Positions 25,567 to 34,313 of a stretch of DNA of 64,000 bases are shown here, in pieces (position 1 is the first letter of the stretch; every line of letters starts with the position of its first letter). A program made the position numbers and the translations under genes. A model generated the notes under the pieces. It was not told where the DNA came from and did not search any database. It was given only the letters and a program-made list of their open reading frames with translations. This stretch comes from Bacillota bacterium (GTDB taxonomy: Bacteria; Bacillota; Clostridia; Peptostreptococcales; Acidaminobacteraceae): positions 1-64,000 of the forward strand of contig JAIUOA010000004.1 of the NCBI GenBank assembly GCA_020161295.1, in the 5' to 3' direction.

Positions 25567-26157
25567 ATGACGTTCAAAATCATCCTAGCGGTCATCGCAG
25601 GGACACTGGTGGGGCTGGCTTTACCTGACACGCTTTATGCCACCACGGATACGCTACTGACCGTCGGTCTTTGTTTGCTTCTGTTCTTCGTCGGTATTGA
25701 CATTGGAAAAAATAAAAATGTATTTTCAGACATCAAACGCACGGGTGTGCTGTTCTTCGTGGTTCCCATCGCCATCGCTGTGGGAAGCTTGCTTGGTGCC
25801 ATTATGGTGGGAACGTTCCTGGGCTACCCGCTTAATGAATCGGGGGCCATCGGATCCGGAATGGGTTGGTACACACTTTCCTCGATTATCATCGCTCCCT
25901 ATTCATCGGAGCTTTCAGTGTTGGCATTTTTGACGAATGTCATGAGGGAGGTTTTCGCCATCGCCTTGATTCCCATCATCGCGAAGCGTATCGGCTTCAT
26001 CGAAGCCATTTCGCCAGCAGGTGCCACGGCCATGGACACGACCCTACCGATTATCTCACAAAACACCAACAGTGAAACGGCCATTTTATCATTTTCGACG
26101 GGCTTGATTTTATCGACGCTCGTTCCAATCCTCGTCCCCTTATTTTTATTTAGATAA
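25567..26157 (+). CDS. lysO: LysO family transporter, C-terminal part
   Basis: 196 residues, six or so membrane segments, with the DUF340/LysO signature around GSGMGWYTLSS (about residues 97-107) and an acidic/polar C-terminal half (ATAMDTTLPII). LysO exports lysine and toxic analogues such as thialysine. The gene starts right after the stop of the 98-residue gene (TAG then ATG, with GGCGGTGAAG upstream). Together the two products (294 residues) match the roughly 300-residue single E. coli protein. The split point falls between membrane segments, so this looks like genuine gene fission rather than a frameshift: both have sensible ends. Confidence 0.83.
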   Translation: MTFKIILAVIAGTLVGLALPDTLYATTDTLLTVGLCLLLFFVGIDIGKNKNVFSDIKRTGVLFFVVPIAIAVGSLLGAIMVGTFLGYPLNESGAIGSGMGWYTLSSIIIAPYSSELSVLAFLTNVMREVFAIALIPIIAKRIGFIEAISPAGATAMDTTLPIISQNTNSETAILSFSTGLILSTLVPILVPLFLFR

Positions 26158-26176
26158 TGGTCCACCGAAATAAAAA

Positions 26177-26214
26177 AGCTGTCAAAATGAGTGATCATTG
26201 CGACAGCTATTTTT
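26177..26214. terminator. terminator between lysO and tpx
   Basis: AGCTGTC (26177-26183) pairs with GACAGCT (26202-26208) and is followed by ATTTTTG. The preceding A run allows use by the convergent tpx gene too. Confidence 0.65.
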
Positions 26215-26262
26215 GATTCAGTATTCAGTTGAGGATGCGTGATGGAACGGTTATAAAAATGT

Positions 26263-26763
26263 CTATAACTGCGCTACGAAATCCAAAACCTTATCATAAT
26301 CAGGGTGTGAGCCCACTTCTTTCACGTATTCCACATAGCGAACAGTATTTTTATCATCTACGACGACGATTCCACGTGCAAGAAGTCTAAGTCCATCGAT
26401 GGCGAAGCCATATTTAAGGCCGAAATCCAGTGCGCGGTGGTCTGAGACGACGATGGCATTTTCTATGCCGTTAGTAGCGCAAAAACGTTTTTGTGCAAAG
26501 GGAAGGTCTACGCTGATAGTGATCACGTGGACGTCGGGATTTTTAGTCGCTTCTTCGTTGAAACGGATTGTTTGGAACTCACAGATGCGCGTGTCCACTG
26601 ATGGTACGACACTGATGATTTTAATCTTTCCATCCAGCTCTGAAAAATCGAACTCGGTCATATCGGGTTTGACTGCTTTAAAGGATTGTGCTTGATCGCC
26701 AACCTTAACTTCGTTGCCTAATAAAGTAATGGGATTTCCTCCCATGGTAATATGGTCTCTCAT
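26263..26763 (-). CDS. tpx: thiol peroxidase Tpx
   Basis: 2-Cys peroxiredoxin of the Tpx class, 166 residues, reducing H2O2 and alkyl hydroperoxides with thioredoxin. The peroxidatic cysteine lies in SVDTRICEF (about residue 60) and the resolving cysteine in KRFCATNGI (about 94), the normal atypical 2-Cys arrangement. SD TAGGAGG precedes the ATG. Monocistronic, convergent with lysO and divergent from suhB. Together with MsrA and Hcp it shows a modest oxidative stress defence. Confidence 0.95.
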   Translation of the reverse strand: MRDHITMGGNPITLLGNEVKVGDQAQSFKAVKPDMTEFDFSELDGKIKIISVVPSVDTRICEFQTIRFNEEATKNPDVHVITISVDLPFAQKRFCATNGIENAIVVSDHRALDFGLKYGFAIDGLRLLARGIVVVDDKNTVRYVEYVKEVGSHPDYDKVLDFVAQL

Positions 26764-26947
26764 GATAACCTCCTAAAATTCATTACAGTGTATAATTAGC
26801 CCATTTGAAACGCTTTAAACATATTTCTTCATCCTTTACAAAATGTTTAACTTTAACATTCCCATGGGGCTTTAAACGGTGTATCATTTAATTGAGAAAT
26901 TGTATAATTACCGGCGGCGTCACGAAATAAAATAAATGGAGTCTATA

Positions 26948-27751
26948 ATGACGAAAATCAATTCAATATATGAACCTGTAATCGCACTGGCTAAGGAAGC
27001 AGGCGCACTTCAGAAGGCGCGCTATCGAAAAACTGGACTCATGGTGGAAACGAAAAGCACAGCTGTGGACTTGGTCACAGAGGTGGACCTCGCATGTGAT
27101 GCTTTGATCGTACAGCGCCTAAAGCAGCTGTTTCCAGACGATAGGATCCTATCCGAGGAGCAGGGGATACAGCCCCATGATACAGATAACCATTCGGAGT
27201 TCCAATGGATCATCGACCCTTTAGACGGGACGACCAATTTTTCCGTCGGCCATCCCATTTTCGCTGTCTCCATCGCCAGATGGAAAAACGATTTGCCTGA
27301 GTTTGGGGTCGTGTATGTGCCGATGCTCGATGAACTCTATGTGGCTGAAAGAGGAAGAGGCGCTTACTGGAACGAGCAACCCTTAAAATGCTCTACGGAG
27401 TCCCTGCTAAATCGCTCAGTTCTCGCCACAGGATTTCCATACGACCGTGCAACTGCGGAGAATAATAACGCCGAAAATGCGAGGGTTATGATACCACTGG
27501 TAAAGGGCATCAGACGCCTCGGTGCAGCAGCATACGACTTATGCCTCGTGGCGGCTGGCGTCTATGACGCGTACTGGGAACTGAGGCTAGCGAAGTGGGA
27601 TTTGGCAGCTGGTAGGCTCATGATCGAGGAAGCTGGCGGGACATTTTGGTGTAGTGAAGAAGAGGGCAAATACAACGTGATAACAGGTTCTAAAGCCATC
27701 TGTGATCAGCTCCATCTTTTAGTGGACATGAGAAATTCAAAAGGAAAATAA
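26948..27751 (+). CDS. suhB: inositol monophosphatase family protein
   Basis: Mg2+-dependent phosphatase of the inositol monophosphatase/SuhB family, 267 residues. Metal sites are visible as EEQG (about 70), DPLDGTTNF (about 91-99) and AKWDLAAG (about 217-224). Substrates in the family include inositol phosphates, PAP and fructose bisphosphate, so the exact one is open. An ATG at 26936 also opens the frame, but TGGAG lies 6 bases before the ATG at 26948, which I prefer. It heads an operon with the flavin reductase and nitrilase genes. Confidence 0.88.
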   Translation: MTKINSIYEPVIALAKEAGALQKARYRKTGLMVETKSTAVDLVTEVDLACDALIVQRLKQLFPDDRILSEEQGIQPHDTDNHSEFQWIIDPLDGTTNFSVGHPIFAVSIARWKNDLPEFGVVYVPMLDELYVAERGRGAYWNEQPLKCSTESLLNRSVLATGFPYDRATAENNNAENARVMIPLVKGIRRLGAAAYDLCLVAAGVYDAYWELRLAKWDLAAGRLMIEEAGGTFWCSEEEGKYNVITGSKAICDQLHLLVDMRNSKGK

Positions 27752-27755
27752 TTTG

Positions 27756-28418
27756 ATGAATAGAGAAAACCAATCAGAGAAGCAATCAGAGAAGCAATCA
27801 GAGAAGCAATCAGAAAATTCACCTGAGGTCTTATTGATCATGGGGAGCCATCGCGCAAATGGCAATTCCGCATACCTGATCAATCAATTAAGGGAACGCC
27901 TAAACCACCATCAGGTTTATAATGAGGTCATCGACATCAATCGCCTGAATATCAAGCATTGCTTGGACTGTGCATACTGCAAGGATAACTGGGGCGCTTG
28001 CGTGATCAATGATGATATGACGAACGTGTACGCGCTCTTAAAGAAGGCGAAAACCGTCGTGTTTGCAACCCCCGTCTATTTTAATGGCGTAAGCAGTAAA
28101 CTGAAGGTATTGGTGGACCGCTTACAGATGCTTTTTATATGTGACTTTGAGCACAAGCGTCCCTTCGTGGATGTGGTGAACCGAGCGCAAAAGCAAGGTT
28201 ACATCCTATCAGTGGGAGGTGCTAGACGTTATGAGCACCAGTTTATAGGACCGGAAATCACACTAAAATTGGTCTTCGATAATTTGAGAATGCCACTAAT
28301 ACAACATTTGACCTATGATAATACGGATCGAATCGCCGTACAGGAGCGTCCGGAAGTGGATGGCAATTTGGATGAAATGGTGAAGAGAATCATGAATGGA
28401 GAGAACTGGGATGAGTAG
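27756..28418 (+). CDS. NADPH-dependent FMN reductase / flavodoxin-fold oxidoreductase
   Basis: 220 residues with a flavodoxin-like fold: the phosphate-binding loop GSHRANGNSAYL (about 31-42), a Cys cluster CLDCAYCKDNWGAC (about 70-83) and ATPVYFNGVSSKLK (about 107-120). This is typical of iron-sulfur flavoprotein or FMN reductase relatives that transfer electrons from NAD(P)H. The N-terminal 21 residues are not part of the fold and consist of QSEK repeats encoded by 12-base DNA repeats. The ATG at 27756 follows AAGGAAA; the TTG one codon earlier is unlikely. Its end overlaps the nitrilase start. Confidence 0.83.
   Translation: MNRENQSEKQSEKQSEKQSENSPEVLLIMGSHRANGNSAYLINQLRERLNHHQVYNEVIDINRLNIKHCLDCAYCKDNWGACVINDDMTNVYALLKKAKTVVFATPVYFNGVSSKLKVLVDRLQMLFICDFEHKRPFVDVVNRAQKQGYILSVGGARRYEHQFIGPEITLKLVFDNLRMPLIQHLTYDNTDRIAVQERPEVDGNLDEMVKRIMNGENWDE
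27771..27818 (+). repeat. 12-base tandem repeat in coding sequence
   Basis: Three perfect copies of CAATCAGAGAAG (27771-27806) and a fourth imperfect copy (27807-27818). They encode QSEK units at the extreme N-terminus of the flavin reductase. Copy number can change by slippage without shifting the frame. Confidence 0.95.
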
Positions 28419-29232
28419 AAAATTTAAACTAGGTTTAATACAAATGATCACCTATAGGGACAAATCGCTTTCTATAAAAAAGGCCATGGAGAACATCGCG
28501 AACTTGGCGGATCAAGGCGCAAACGTCATCGTATTACCTGAGATGTTCAATTGCCCCTATGAGACCCATCGCTTTCCAAACTATGCTGAGCCTGAAGGCG
28601 GCGAGACTTGGATGAAGCTACAGGAAATTGCGCGCGAGAAAAAAATATACCTCGTCGGCGGCTCTATTCCAGAGCGCGATCACGACAAGGTATATAACAC
28701 CTCATATGCGTTTGACCCATATGGGAATCAAATTGCGAAGCATCGTAAAATCCATTTGTTCGATATCAATATAGAAAATGGCCAGTATTATAAAGAGTCT
28801 GAAACCATCGCGCCTGGCGACGGCATTACGGTTTTCGACACGGAGTATGGCAAAATCGGCATCGCCATCTGCTATGACATTAGGTTCCCTGAGCTGGCGC
28901 GCGCGATGGTATCAAAGGGTGCGCAAATCATCATTTACCCTGCAGCCTTCAACATGACCACAGGACCAGCACACTGGGAGCTGTTGTTCCGCTCCAGAGC
29001 CGTGGATAATCAAGTCTTTACCGTGGGATGTGCCCCCGCTAGGGATTATTCTCTGGGATATATTTCTTATGGCAACTCCATCGTGGTGGATCCGTGGGGC
29101 GATGTTATCGGAAGACTGGATGATTCAGAAGGCTACTTGTTAGGTGAAATCGACCTTGATGAAGTAACGCTCATCAGAGAGCAGATTCCGGTCATCAAAC
29201 AGCTTAGAAAAGACGTCTATCCTATATATTAA
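28411..29232 (+). CDS. carbon-nitrogen hydrolase (omega-amidase/Nit2-like)
   Basis: 273-residue nitrilase-superfamily amidase. The Glu-Lys-Cys triad is visible: LPEMFNCPYE (about 43), KHRKIHLFD (about 112) and AICYDIRFPE (about 153). The FNCPYE block and length resemble Nit2/omega-amidases, which hydrolyse alpha-ketoglutaramate or alpha-ketosuccinamate. This identification is by resemblance. The ATG at 28411 overlaps the end of the flavin reductase gene by eight bases. Its 3' end overlaps the convergent HAD gene by 11 bases with no terminator between. Confidence 0.88.
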   Translation: MSRKFKLGLIQMITYRDKSLSIKKAMENIANLADQGANVIVLPEMFNCPYETHRFPNYAEPEGGETWMKLQEIAREKKIYLVGGSIPERDHDKVYNTSYAFDPYGNQIAKHRKIHLFDINIENGQYYKESETIAPGDGITVFDTEYGKIGIAICYDIRFPELARAMVSKGAQIIIYPAAFNMTTGPAHWELLFRSRAVDNQVFTVGCAPARDYSLGYISYGNSIVVDPWGDVIGRLDDSEGYLLGEIDLDEVTLIREQIPVIKQLRKDVYPIY

Positions 29233-29965
29233 GTTGGTCTTCTCGGATGATTTTCACACCGGCATCCAGTTCGTAGATCACATCCTTGCGTTCGATGATG
29301 ATGGTGGCTTTTTTCACCAGTTCCGGTGTGGATTTGATATTGAGCAGGAGCTCTTTCGCCGGATTGATGGCCACCGGATGTCCGACACGGCACAGCATGG
29401 AAAAATCGCCATTAGTATCGCCATATGCGTAACTCTCAGACAAGTCGAGGTCGTATTCCTTAACGAATGCGTCTATCGCCTTGTTTTTGCTTTCGGAGTC
29501 CCACATAGGCACCACTTCTCCAGTGAATTTGCCCTCTGAATCCGTGAGATAGCCAGTCCCTCTAAAACCGTCGATATGGTATTTTTCCGCCATCTTTTCC
29601 ACGAGGAACTCAGGGCTGCCTGAGATGAAAAACACCTTATGCCCCTGTAATTTATGCCATAAAATACGGCTCCTAGTATACTTATAAACGATATCGCCAT
29701 GAAGTGAAATCACTTGGTTTGAAAGGAATTCAAGGTCGGCCGCCCGTCTTCCTTTAAGGGCTTCGTAATAGATGTTCACCAGCTCCAGCATGTAGTCGTC
29801 ATATTCCCCCACGCGCTTACGCCATTCGATAAAGGCGTTCTTCACGCTGGTGTGCCAGAGGGCGGGGTCGATTATCTCGTACTTCACCATTTTTTTAAAG
29901 TGCTCTATCATTAATGAGTTGCGATAGAGTGTGCCATCTATATCGAGAAATGCGGCTATTTTCAT
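29222..29965 (-). CDS. HAD-IB family phosphatase (SerB-like)
   Basis: 247 residues. Motif I is FLDIDGTLYR (about 6-15), motif II is FISGSPEFL (about 115-123), and motif III lies near DSESKNKA with motif IV YAYGDTNGDFSML (about 181-193). The helical cap between motifs I and II marks subfamily IB, which includes phosphoserine phosphatases and related small-molecule phosphatases. Substrate not determined. SD GGAGG precedes the ATG. Its last bases overlap the end of the nitrilase gene on the other strand. Confidence 0.85.
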   Translation of the reverse strand: MKIAAFLDIDGTLYRNSLMIEHFKKMVKYEIIDPALWHTSVKNAFIEWRKRVGEYDDYMLELVNIYYEALKGRRAADLEFLSNQVISLHGDIVYKYTRSRILWHKLQGHKVFFISGSPEFLVEKMAEKYHIDGFRGTGYLTDSEGKFTGEVVPMWDSESKNKAIDAFVKEYDLDLSESYAYGDTNGDFSMLCRVGHPVAINPAKELLLNIKSTPELVKKATIIIERKDVIYELDAGVKIIREDQLNI

Positions 29966-30002
29966 AAGAACCTCCTAAATAATTTCCACAAGTATTTATC
30001 TA

Positions 30003-30031
30003 TTATTATATTATTACCCGAATAATGTCAA
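30003..30031 (-). promoter_or_regulatory. promoter for the HAD-IB gene
   Basis: On the minus strand a perfect TTGACA (30026-30031) is followed by TATAAT at a 15-base spacing (30005-30010) or TAATAA at 17 bases (30003-30008). Confidence 0.5.
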
Positions 30032-30132
30032 ATCAGACGTTTTATTCATGTTCTTGAAGTTCCGATTTATTTATGATAATCTAGGTTGGGATTGCATTAA
30101 AGTTAATTAATTATCAATCGGAGGGAAAAACA

Positions 30133-30738
30133 TTGGAACAGAATGAAAGAAAAATTTATACCGCTGATCCGTCGGCATTAGGCCTTTTCGGTCTGGCAAT
30201 GATCACATTCGTGGCATCGACTCAAAAGTTAGGTTGGACATCGGGCACTTCACTGCTGGTACCATGGGCGATCTTCTTAGGTGCTATGGCGCAAATTTAT
30301 GCTTGTGTAAACGATGCGAAAAAAGGAAATGTCTTCGGTGCGACTGCATTTGGTGGTTACGCCCTTTTCTGGCTCGCTGTGGCGATGACATGGATGACCA
30401 ACAACGGCCTTTTCGGAGAAGCCATGAAAGCGGCAGCAGATCCTAAGCAGCTCGGATTCGCATTCTTAGGCTACTTGATCTTCTCACTTTATATGACACT
30501 GGGTTCACTTGAAACCAATAAGGTATTAATCATTATTTTCGTCCTCATCGACTTCTTATTTATCGGCTTATCGCTTAGCACGATTTGGGGCATCGAAGCA
30601 GGACACGAGCTTGCAGCATGGAGTGAGTTCTTCATCGCGTTAGTGGGCTTCTACGGCTCGGCTGCAAACGTTCTCAACCATACGTTTGGTAGAACATTCC
30701 TCCCAGTGGGTAAGCCACTTGGGATTTTCAAGAAGTAA
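30133..30738 (+). CDS. acetate uptake transporter (GPR1/FUN34/YaaH family)
   Basis: 201-residue membrane protein with six hydrophobic segments. The N-terminal family block is DPSALGLFGLAMITF (about 12-26), close to the NPA(P)LGL motif of acetate/succinate channels and transporters such as SatP. It starts with TTG, preceded by CGGAGGG. The likely role is movement of acetate, a major fermentation product, across the membrane. Monocistronic or followed by the small gene 67 bases downstream. Confidence 0.9.
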   Translation: MEQNERKIYTADPSALGLFGLAMITFVASTQKLGWTSGTSLLVPWAIFLGAMAQIYACVNDAKKGNVFGATAFGGYALFWLAVAMTWMTNNGLFGEAMKAAADPKQLGFAFLGYLIFSLYMTLGSLETNKVLIIIFVLIDFLFIGLSLSTIWGIEAGHELAAWSEFFIALVGFYGSAANVLNHTFGRTFLPVGKPLGIFKK

Positions 30739-30805
30739 CACAAAAACCTATATCCTTCTCAAACATTTTAATGTAAAATAAGGTCATGAGGTTTTAGGAG
30801 GACAT

Positions 30806-31030
30806 ATGGACGAGAATATATTAAAAGTACAGATAGAACAGACTGAAGACTTGCCATTTTCAGAAGAAGCCATCTTTAAGGCAGTTGCTGAAAATCTTGA
30901 TCGTATCGACACCGCTTCTGATGAAGCATGCTTGCTCGTTACAGGACCTATGGCACTTATTCTCTACTGGGAAGGCGATAAAGTCATCGTCGAGCGCGTC
31001 ATGAAGTCTGATGAATTGAAGAACTTATAA
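30806..31030 (+). CDS. small protein of unknown function
   Basis: 74 residues, acidic, no signal peptide or membrane segment. Not recognised. SD AGGAGG stands 5 bases before the ATG, and a clean terminator follows, so it is very likely a real gene. The sequence alternates short helix-like and strand-like segments (FSEEAIFKAVAENLDRI, then MALILYWEGDKVIVERV). It sits 67 bases after the acetate transporter on the same strand with no terminator between, so it may be expressed with it. Confidence 0.7.
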   Translation: MDENILKVQIEQTEDLPFSEEAIFKAVAENLDRIDTASDEACLLVTGPMALILYWEGDKVIVERVMKSDELKNL

Positions 31031-31047
31031 TAGACCACTAAGAATAA

Positions 31048-31078
31048 AAGCTCTTGCCGTTTTGGCAGGAGCTTTTTT
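31048..31078. terminator. terminator after the small unknown gene
   Basis: AAGCTCTTGCC pairs with GGCAGGAGCTT (one non-canonical pair) around GTTTT, followed by six T. The A-rich 5' side allows use by the convergent LUD gene. Confidence 0.8.
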
Positions 31079-31094
31079 ACGGTGTGGATTCTGA

Positions 31095-31736
31095 TTAGTA
31101 ACCGTATTCACCATCGATGAAGATGACGTGGATGCGATTTGGGTCTCTTTGAAAACCGATGGTCACATAGGCACAGCAGATTCGCGAAGGCGTCTTACAG
31201 TCGATGCAGCTGCCAGTATGGATGCACGGGGTTCCTGTGTTTAGTCTCACATTATTGGCAGGTGCAGAAATCTCTCTATTACGCGTGATGGCATCTGGGA
31301 GATCTTTAACAATTTTATTATAACCCGCGACGACGATGATTTTATCGGGTCCATAGATCATGGCAGCGACGCGATTTCCAGAACCGTCGACACTATAGAG
31401 CTCGCCGGATTCTGTGATGGCATTGACGCTACAAAGGTAGGCATCAGCCGTAAAGGCTTTTCGGTGGATTTCTTTAAGGTCAGCTGCGGTTAGCCCCGGT
31501 GCATATCGATCAAAAAAAAGATACGGCTGTGTTCTTAAAAAGTCGAGGGTGCCCGTCTCAAAAAGCGTTTGGGACCCGCCCACTGCGATGGTGCCTTCAG
31601 CTGGAATCAGCTCTTTGATTTTAGTTTGAAGGTCCTCGATCGATGTGACGAAATAGCCGTTGATGTTGTTCTTTTTAAGTCCTGCGATGGTGTGATGTAC
31701 TTTCTCGTGCATGATTTTTTTAAGATGCGCGTCCAT
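31095..31736 (-). CDS. LUD domain protein (LutC/YkgG-related)
   Basis: 213 residues, lactate-utilisation (LUD, formerly DUF162) domain with AVGGSQTLFETG (about 50-61). A C-terminal cysteine-rich segment (CIHTGSCIDC followed by ICC, about 175-195) is common in stand-alone clostridial LUD proteins and could bind a metal cluster. LutA/LutB partners are not adjacent, so a lactate dehydrogenase role is not shown. The ATG at 31736 is preferred because GGGAGGG lies 5 bases upstream; a GTG at 31742 would sit inside that SD. Confidence 0.82.
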   Translation of the reverse strand: MDAHLKKIMHEKVHHTIAGLKKNNINGYFVTSIEDLQTKIKELIPAEGTIAVGGSQTLFETGTLDFLRTQPYLFFDRYAPGLTAADLKEIHRKAFTADAYLCSVNAITESGELYSVDGSGNRVAAMIYGPDKIIVVAGYNKIVKDLPDAITRNREISAPANNVRLNTGTPCIHTGSCIDCKTPSRICCAYVTIGFQRDPNRIHVIFIDGEYGY

Positions 31737-31912
31737 TGGCACCCTCCCAAATTAGTAGATTTTTAGATATTAACAGTTTACCCAGTTGACAGGGAAAAGA
31801 CAAGTTATAAAAAATTTTACAATTGAGGTCTTAAAATGCAACGAACATGGGTTATAATGGAATATACCAAAACATTGATTATCAGAAAACTAACATAAAG
31901 CGAGTGGGGATT

Positions 31913-34219
31913 ATGAAAAAGTGCTCAGAATGTAATAAAAATGTCGCGATGATGCGGACAGCCAAAATCGAAAATGGTAAAACCGAGTATGTGGATTTAT
32001 GCCTCGAATGTGCTCAGAAAAAGGGCTATCCGGTCATGGATGAAATAATGAATCAAATAAACCTAAGCCCAGAAGAGATGGACAACCTGTCTAAGCAGAT
32101 GAACCGTTTGTTCGACAAGGCATCACAGGATGAAGATAGTCCTTTTATGCAGTTCATGAATTATGAACAGGGCGACCACGATGAGGATTCAGATGTGGAT
32201 GCCTATGATGACGAAGCAGATGAAGACTACGATTTGGAAGAGGACGAAGAGGACTTGGAGGATGAGGCGGATGCTCATGCTTCGAAGGGACATAAAAAGC
32301 ATAAGAAGCTAAAGCTGAAAACACTTGAAAAATATGGCGCTAACTTGATCGAGAAGGCAGAAAAGGGCGAGATCGACCGCATTATCGGAAGAAATCGCGA
32401 AATCGATCGCGTGGTTCAGATTTTAAATCGAAGAAGTAAAAACAACCCGTTGCTTTTAGGCGAGCCTGGCGTAGGTAAGACGGCCATCGCGGAAGGCTTA
32501 GCGGTCAGAATCGTGGAAAAGCAAGTGCCAGAAAAGCTTCTGGATACAGAGATTTACCTGCTCGACATGACGGCCATCGTGGCGGGCACACAGTTTAGAG
32601 GCCAGTTTGAGGGGCGAATGAAAGCCATTATTACAGAGGCTTCAAAGCATGGCAACATCATCCTCGTCATCGATGAGGTGCATAACATCATGGGTGCTGG
32701 TGAGGTTCATGGTGGGGTCATGAACGCTGCAAATATTCTCAAGCCTGCGCTTGCGAGAGGTGAGGTTCAAATCATCGGCGCGACGACCTTAGACGAGTAT
32801 CGTAAGCATATCGAGAAGGATGCAGCTCTGGAGAGAAGATTCCAGCCAGTTGTGGTGGATGAGCCTAACATCGAGGACAGTATCGAGATATTAAAGGGCA
32901 TCAAGGATTATTATGAGGAATTCCATAAGGTTGCGATTTCAGATGAGGTAATCGATGCAGCTGTTCGGATGTCCGATCGGTATATCACAGACCGGTTTTT
33001 ACCAGACAAGGCCATCGACGTCATCGATGAGGCTGGCTCACGTGCGAATCTAAAAAACCATGGTCTAGTCGAGGTCAAAGCGCTTGAGGATGAGCTTGAG
33101 AAGCTTGAAGCGGATCGTGCTCAGGCCACTGCAGATGGGGATTATGAGCTGTCTGCCGAGCTGAGAGTGGAAGCGCTTAGACTGGCTGAGAAAATCGAAC
33201 AGATCAAACAGTCCAGCGGACATGTGGCGCTTACCGTGGAGGATGTGGCTTATGTCATCGAAGCCTGGACCAAAATCCCTGTAAATCGCATCACAGAGGA
33301 AGAGGCTGAGAAGCTCATCGCGCTTGAGGGTCGACTTCATAAACGCGTGATCGGCCAGCATTCTGCAGTGGAAGCGATTTCTAAAGCCGTTAGACGTAAC
33401 CGTTCCGGTTTTAGGAAAAAGCGTAAGCCGGCATCATTTATCTTCGTAGGACCTACAGGGGTCGGAAAGACAGAGCTGGCAAAAACCTTAGCCGAAGAGC
33501 TTTTCGGTACTGAGGATGCTATTATTCGCGTGGACATGTCCGAATTCATGGAAAAGCATACGGTTTCTAAATTGATCGGTGCGCCTCCAGGATATGTCGG
33601 TTATGAGCAAGGTGGACAGCTCACTGAAAAGGTAAGAAGAAAGCCGTATTCCGTCATCCTGTTAGATGAAATCGAGAAGGCGCATGCGGATGTATTTAAT
33701 ATCTTGCTTCAAATTTTAGAGGATGGTCGACTGACCGATGGTCAAGGACGTACCGTGTTTTTTGAGAACACCGTGATCATCATGACTTCTAATGTCGGCA
33801 CCAACCTAAAATCCACGGGAATCGGATTCGGTAGTGAGCAAGAGCGTAAAATGGAGCTCACCATCAGGGAAATGCTTCGCGAAACCTTTAGACCAGAGTT
33901 CCTCAACCGCATCGACGATATCATCGTATTTAAAGCCCTTTCTGAAGAAGAGCTGAGACAAATCGTCGACCTTCAGATTAAGGAAGTGGCGGGTGAGGTT
34001 AGAGATAAGAAGATGTCGCTTGAAGTGACGGATGAAGTAAAAGCCTTAATCCTTAAAGAAGGCTTTGATGATAAATATGGTGCAAGACCGCTTCGAAGAA
34101 CCATCCAAAGGCTTATCGAGGATGAGATTGCAGAGCTCTATATCCGAAAACTGATAGAGGAAGGCCATTTGCTTAAGGCTGTATTAGAAGAAAACAAGGT
34201 TAAAATCAAGGTCCAGTAG
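31913..34219 (+). CDS. clpE: ATP-dependent Clp protease ATP-binding subunit ClpE-like
   Basis: 768 residues. An N-terminal zinc finger (Cys 4, 7, 30, 33) takes the place of the Clp N-domain, as in ClpE. A strongly acidic stretch (about 88-120, 23 of 33 residues Asp/Glu) then a Lys/His-rich patch lead into AAA1 ([13 protein letters not shown], about 187). A UVR-type coiled segment (about 390-430) and AAA2 ([12 protein letters not shown], about 516) follow. It unfolds proteins for ClpP and serves in heat and stress protein quality control. The ATG at 31913 starts the zinc finger; upstream in-frame codons lie in the promoter. No ctsR, mcsA or mcsB is adjacent. Confidence 0.9.
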   Translation: MKKCSECNKNVAMMRTAKIENGKTEYVDLCLECAQKKGYPVMDEIMNQINLSPEEMDNLSKQMNRLFDKASQDEDSPFMQFMNYEQGDHDEDSDVDAYDDEADEDYDLEEDEEDLEDEADAHASKGHKKHKKLKLKTLEKYGANLIEKAEKGEIDRIIGRNREIDRVVQILNRRSKNNPLLLGEPGVGKTAIAEGLAVRIVEKQVPEKLLDTEIYLLDMTAIVAGTQFRGQFEGRMKAIITEASKHGNIILVIDEVHNIMGAGEVHGGVMNAANILKPALARGEVQIIGATTLDEYRKHIEKDAALERRFQPVVVDEPNIEDSIEILKGIKDYYEEFHKVAISDEVIDAAVRMSDRYITDRFLPDKAIDVIDEAGSRANLKNHGLVEVKALEDELEKLEADRAQATADGDYELSAELRVEALRLAEKIEQIKQSSGHVALTVEDVAYVIEAWTKIPVNRITEEEAEKLIALEGRLHKRVIGQHSAVEAISKAVRRNRSGFRKKRKPASFIFVGPTGVGKTELAKTLAEELFGTEDAIIRVDMSEFMEKHTVSKLIGAPPGYVGYEQGGQLTEKVRRKPYSVILLDEIEKAHADVFNILLQILEDGRLTDGQGRTVFFENTVIIMTSNVGTNLKSTGIGFGSEQERKMELTIREMLRETFRPEFLNRIDDIIVFKALSEEELRQIVDLQIKEVAGEVRDKKMSLEVTDEVKALILKEGFDDKYGARPLRRTIQRLIEDEIAELYIRKLIEEGHLLKAVLEENKVKIKVQ

Positions 34220-34260
34220 CGGATCAATTAAAGACTTAAATTAAAGGCTAAAACAAAATA

Positions 34261-34294
34261 GGGAGTTGCCGCAAATCGCGACAGCTCCCTTTTA
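34261..34294. terminator. terminator between clpE and dsdA
   Basis: An imperfect stem GGGAGTTGCCGC with GCGACAGCTCCC (34261-34289) is followed by TTTT. It lies between convergent genes. Confidence 0.7.
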
Positions 34295-34313
34295 CATACA
34301 AAAACCACATATT

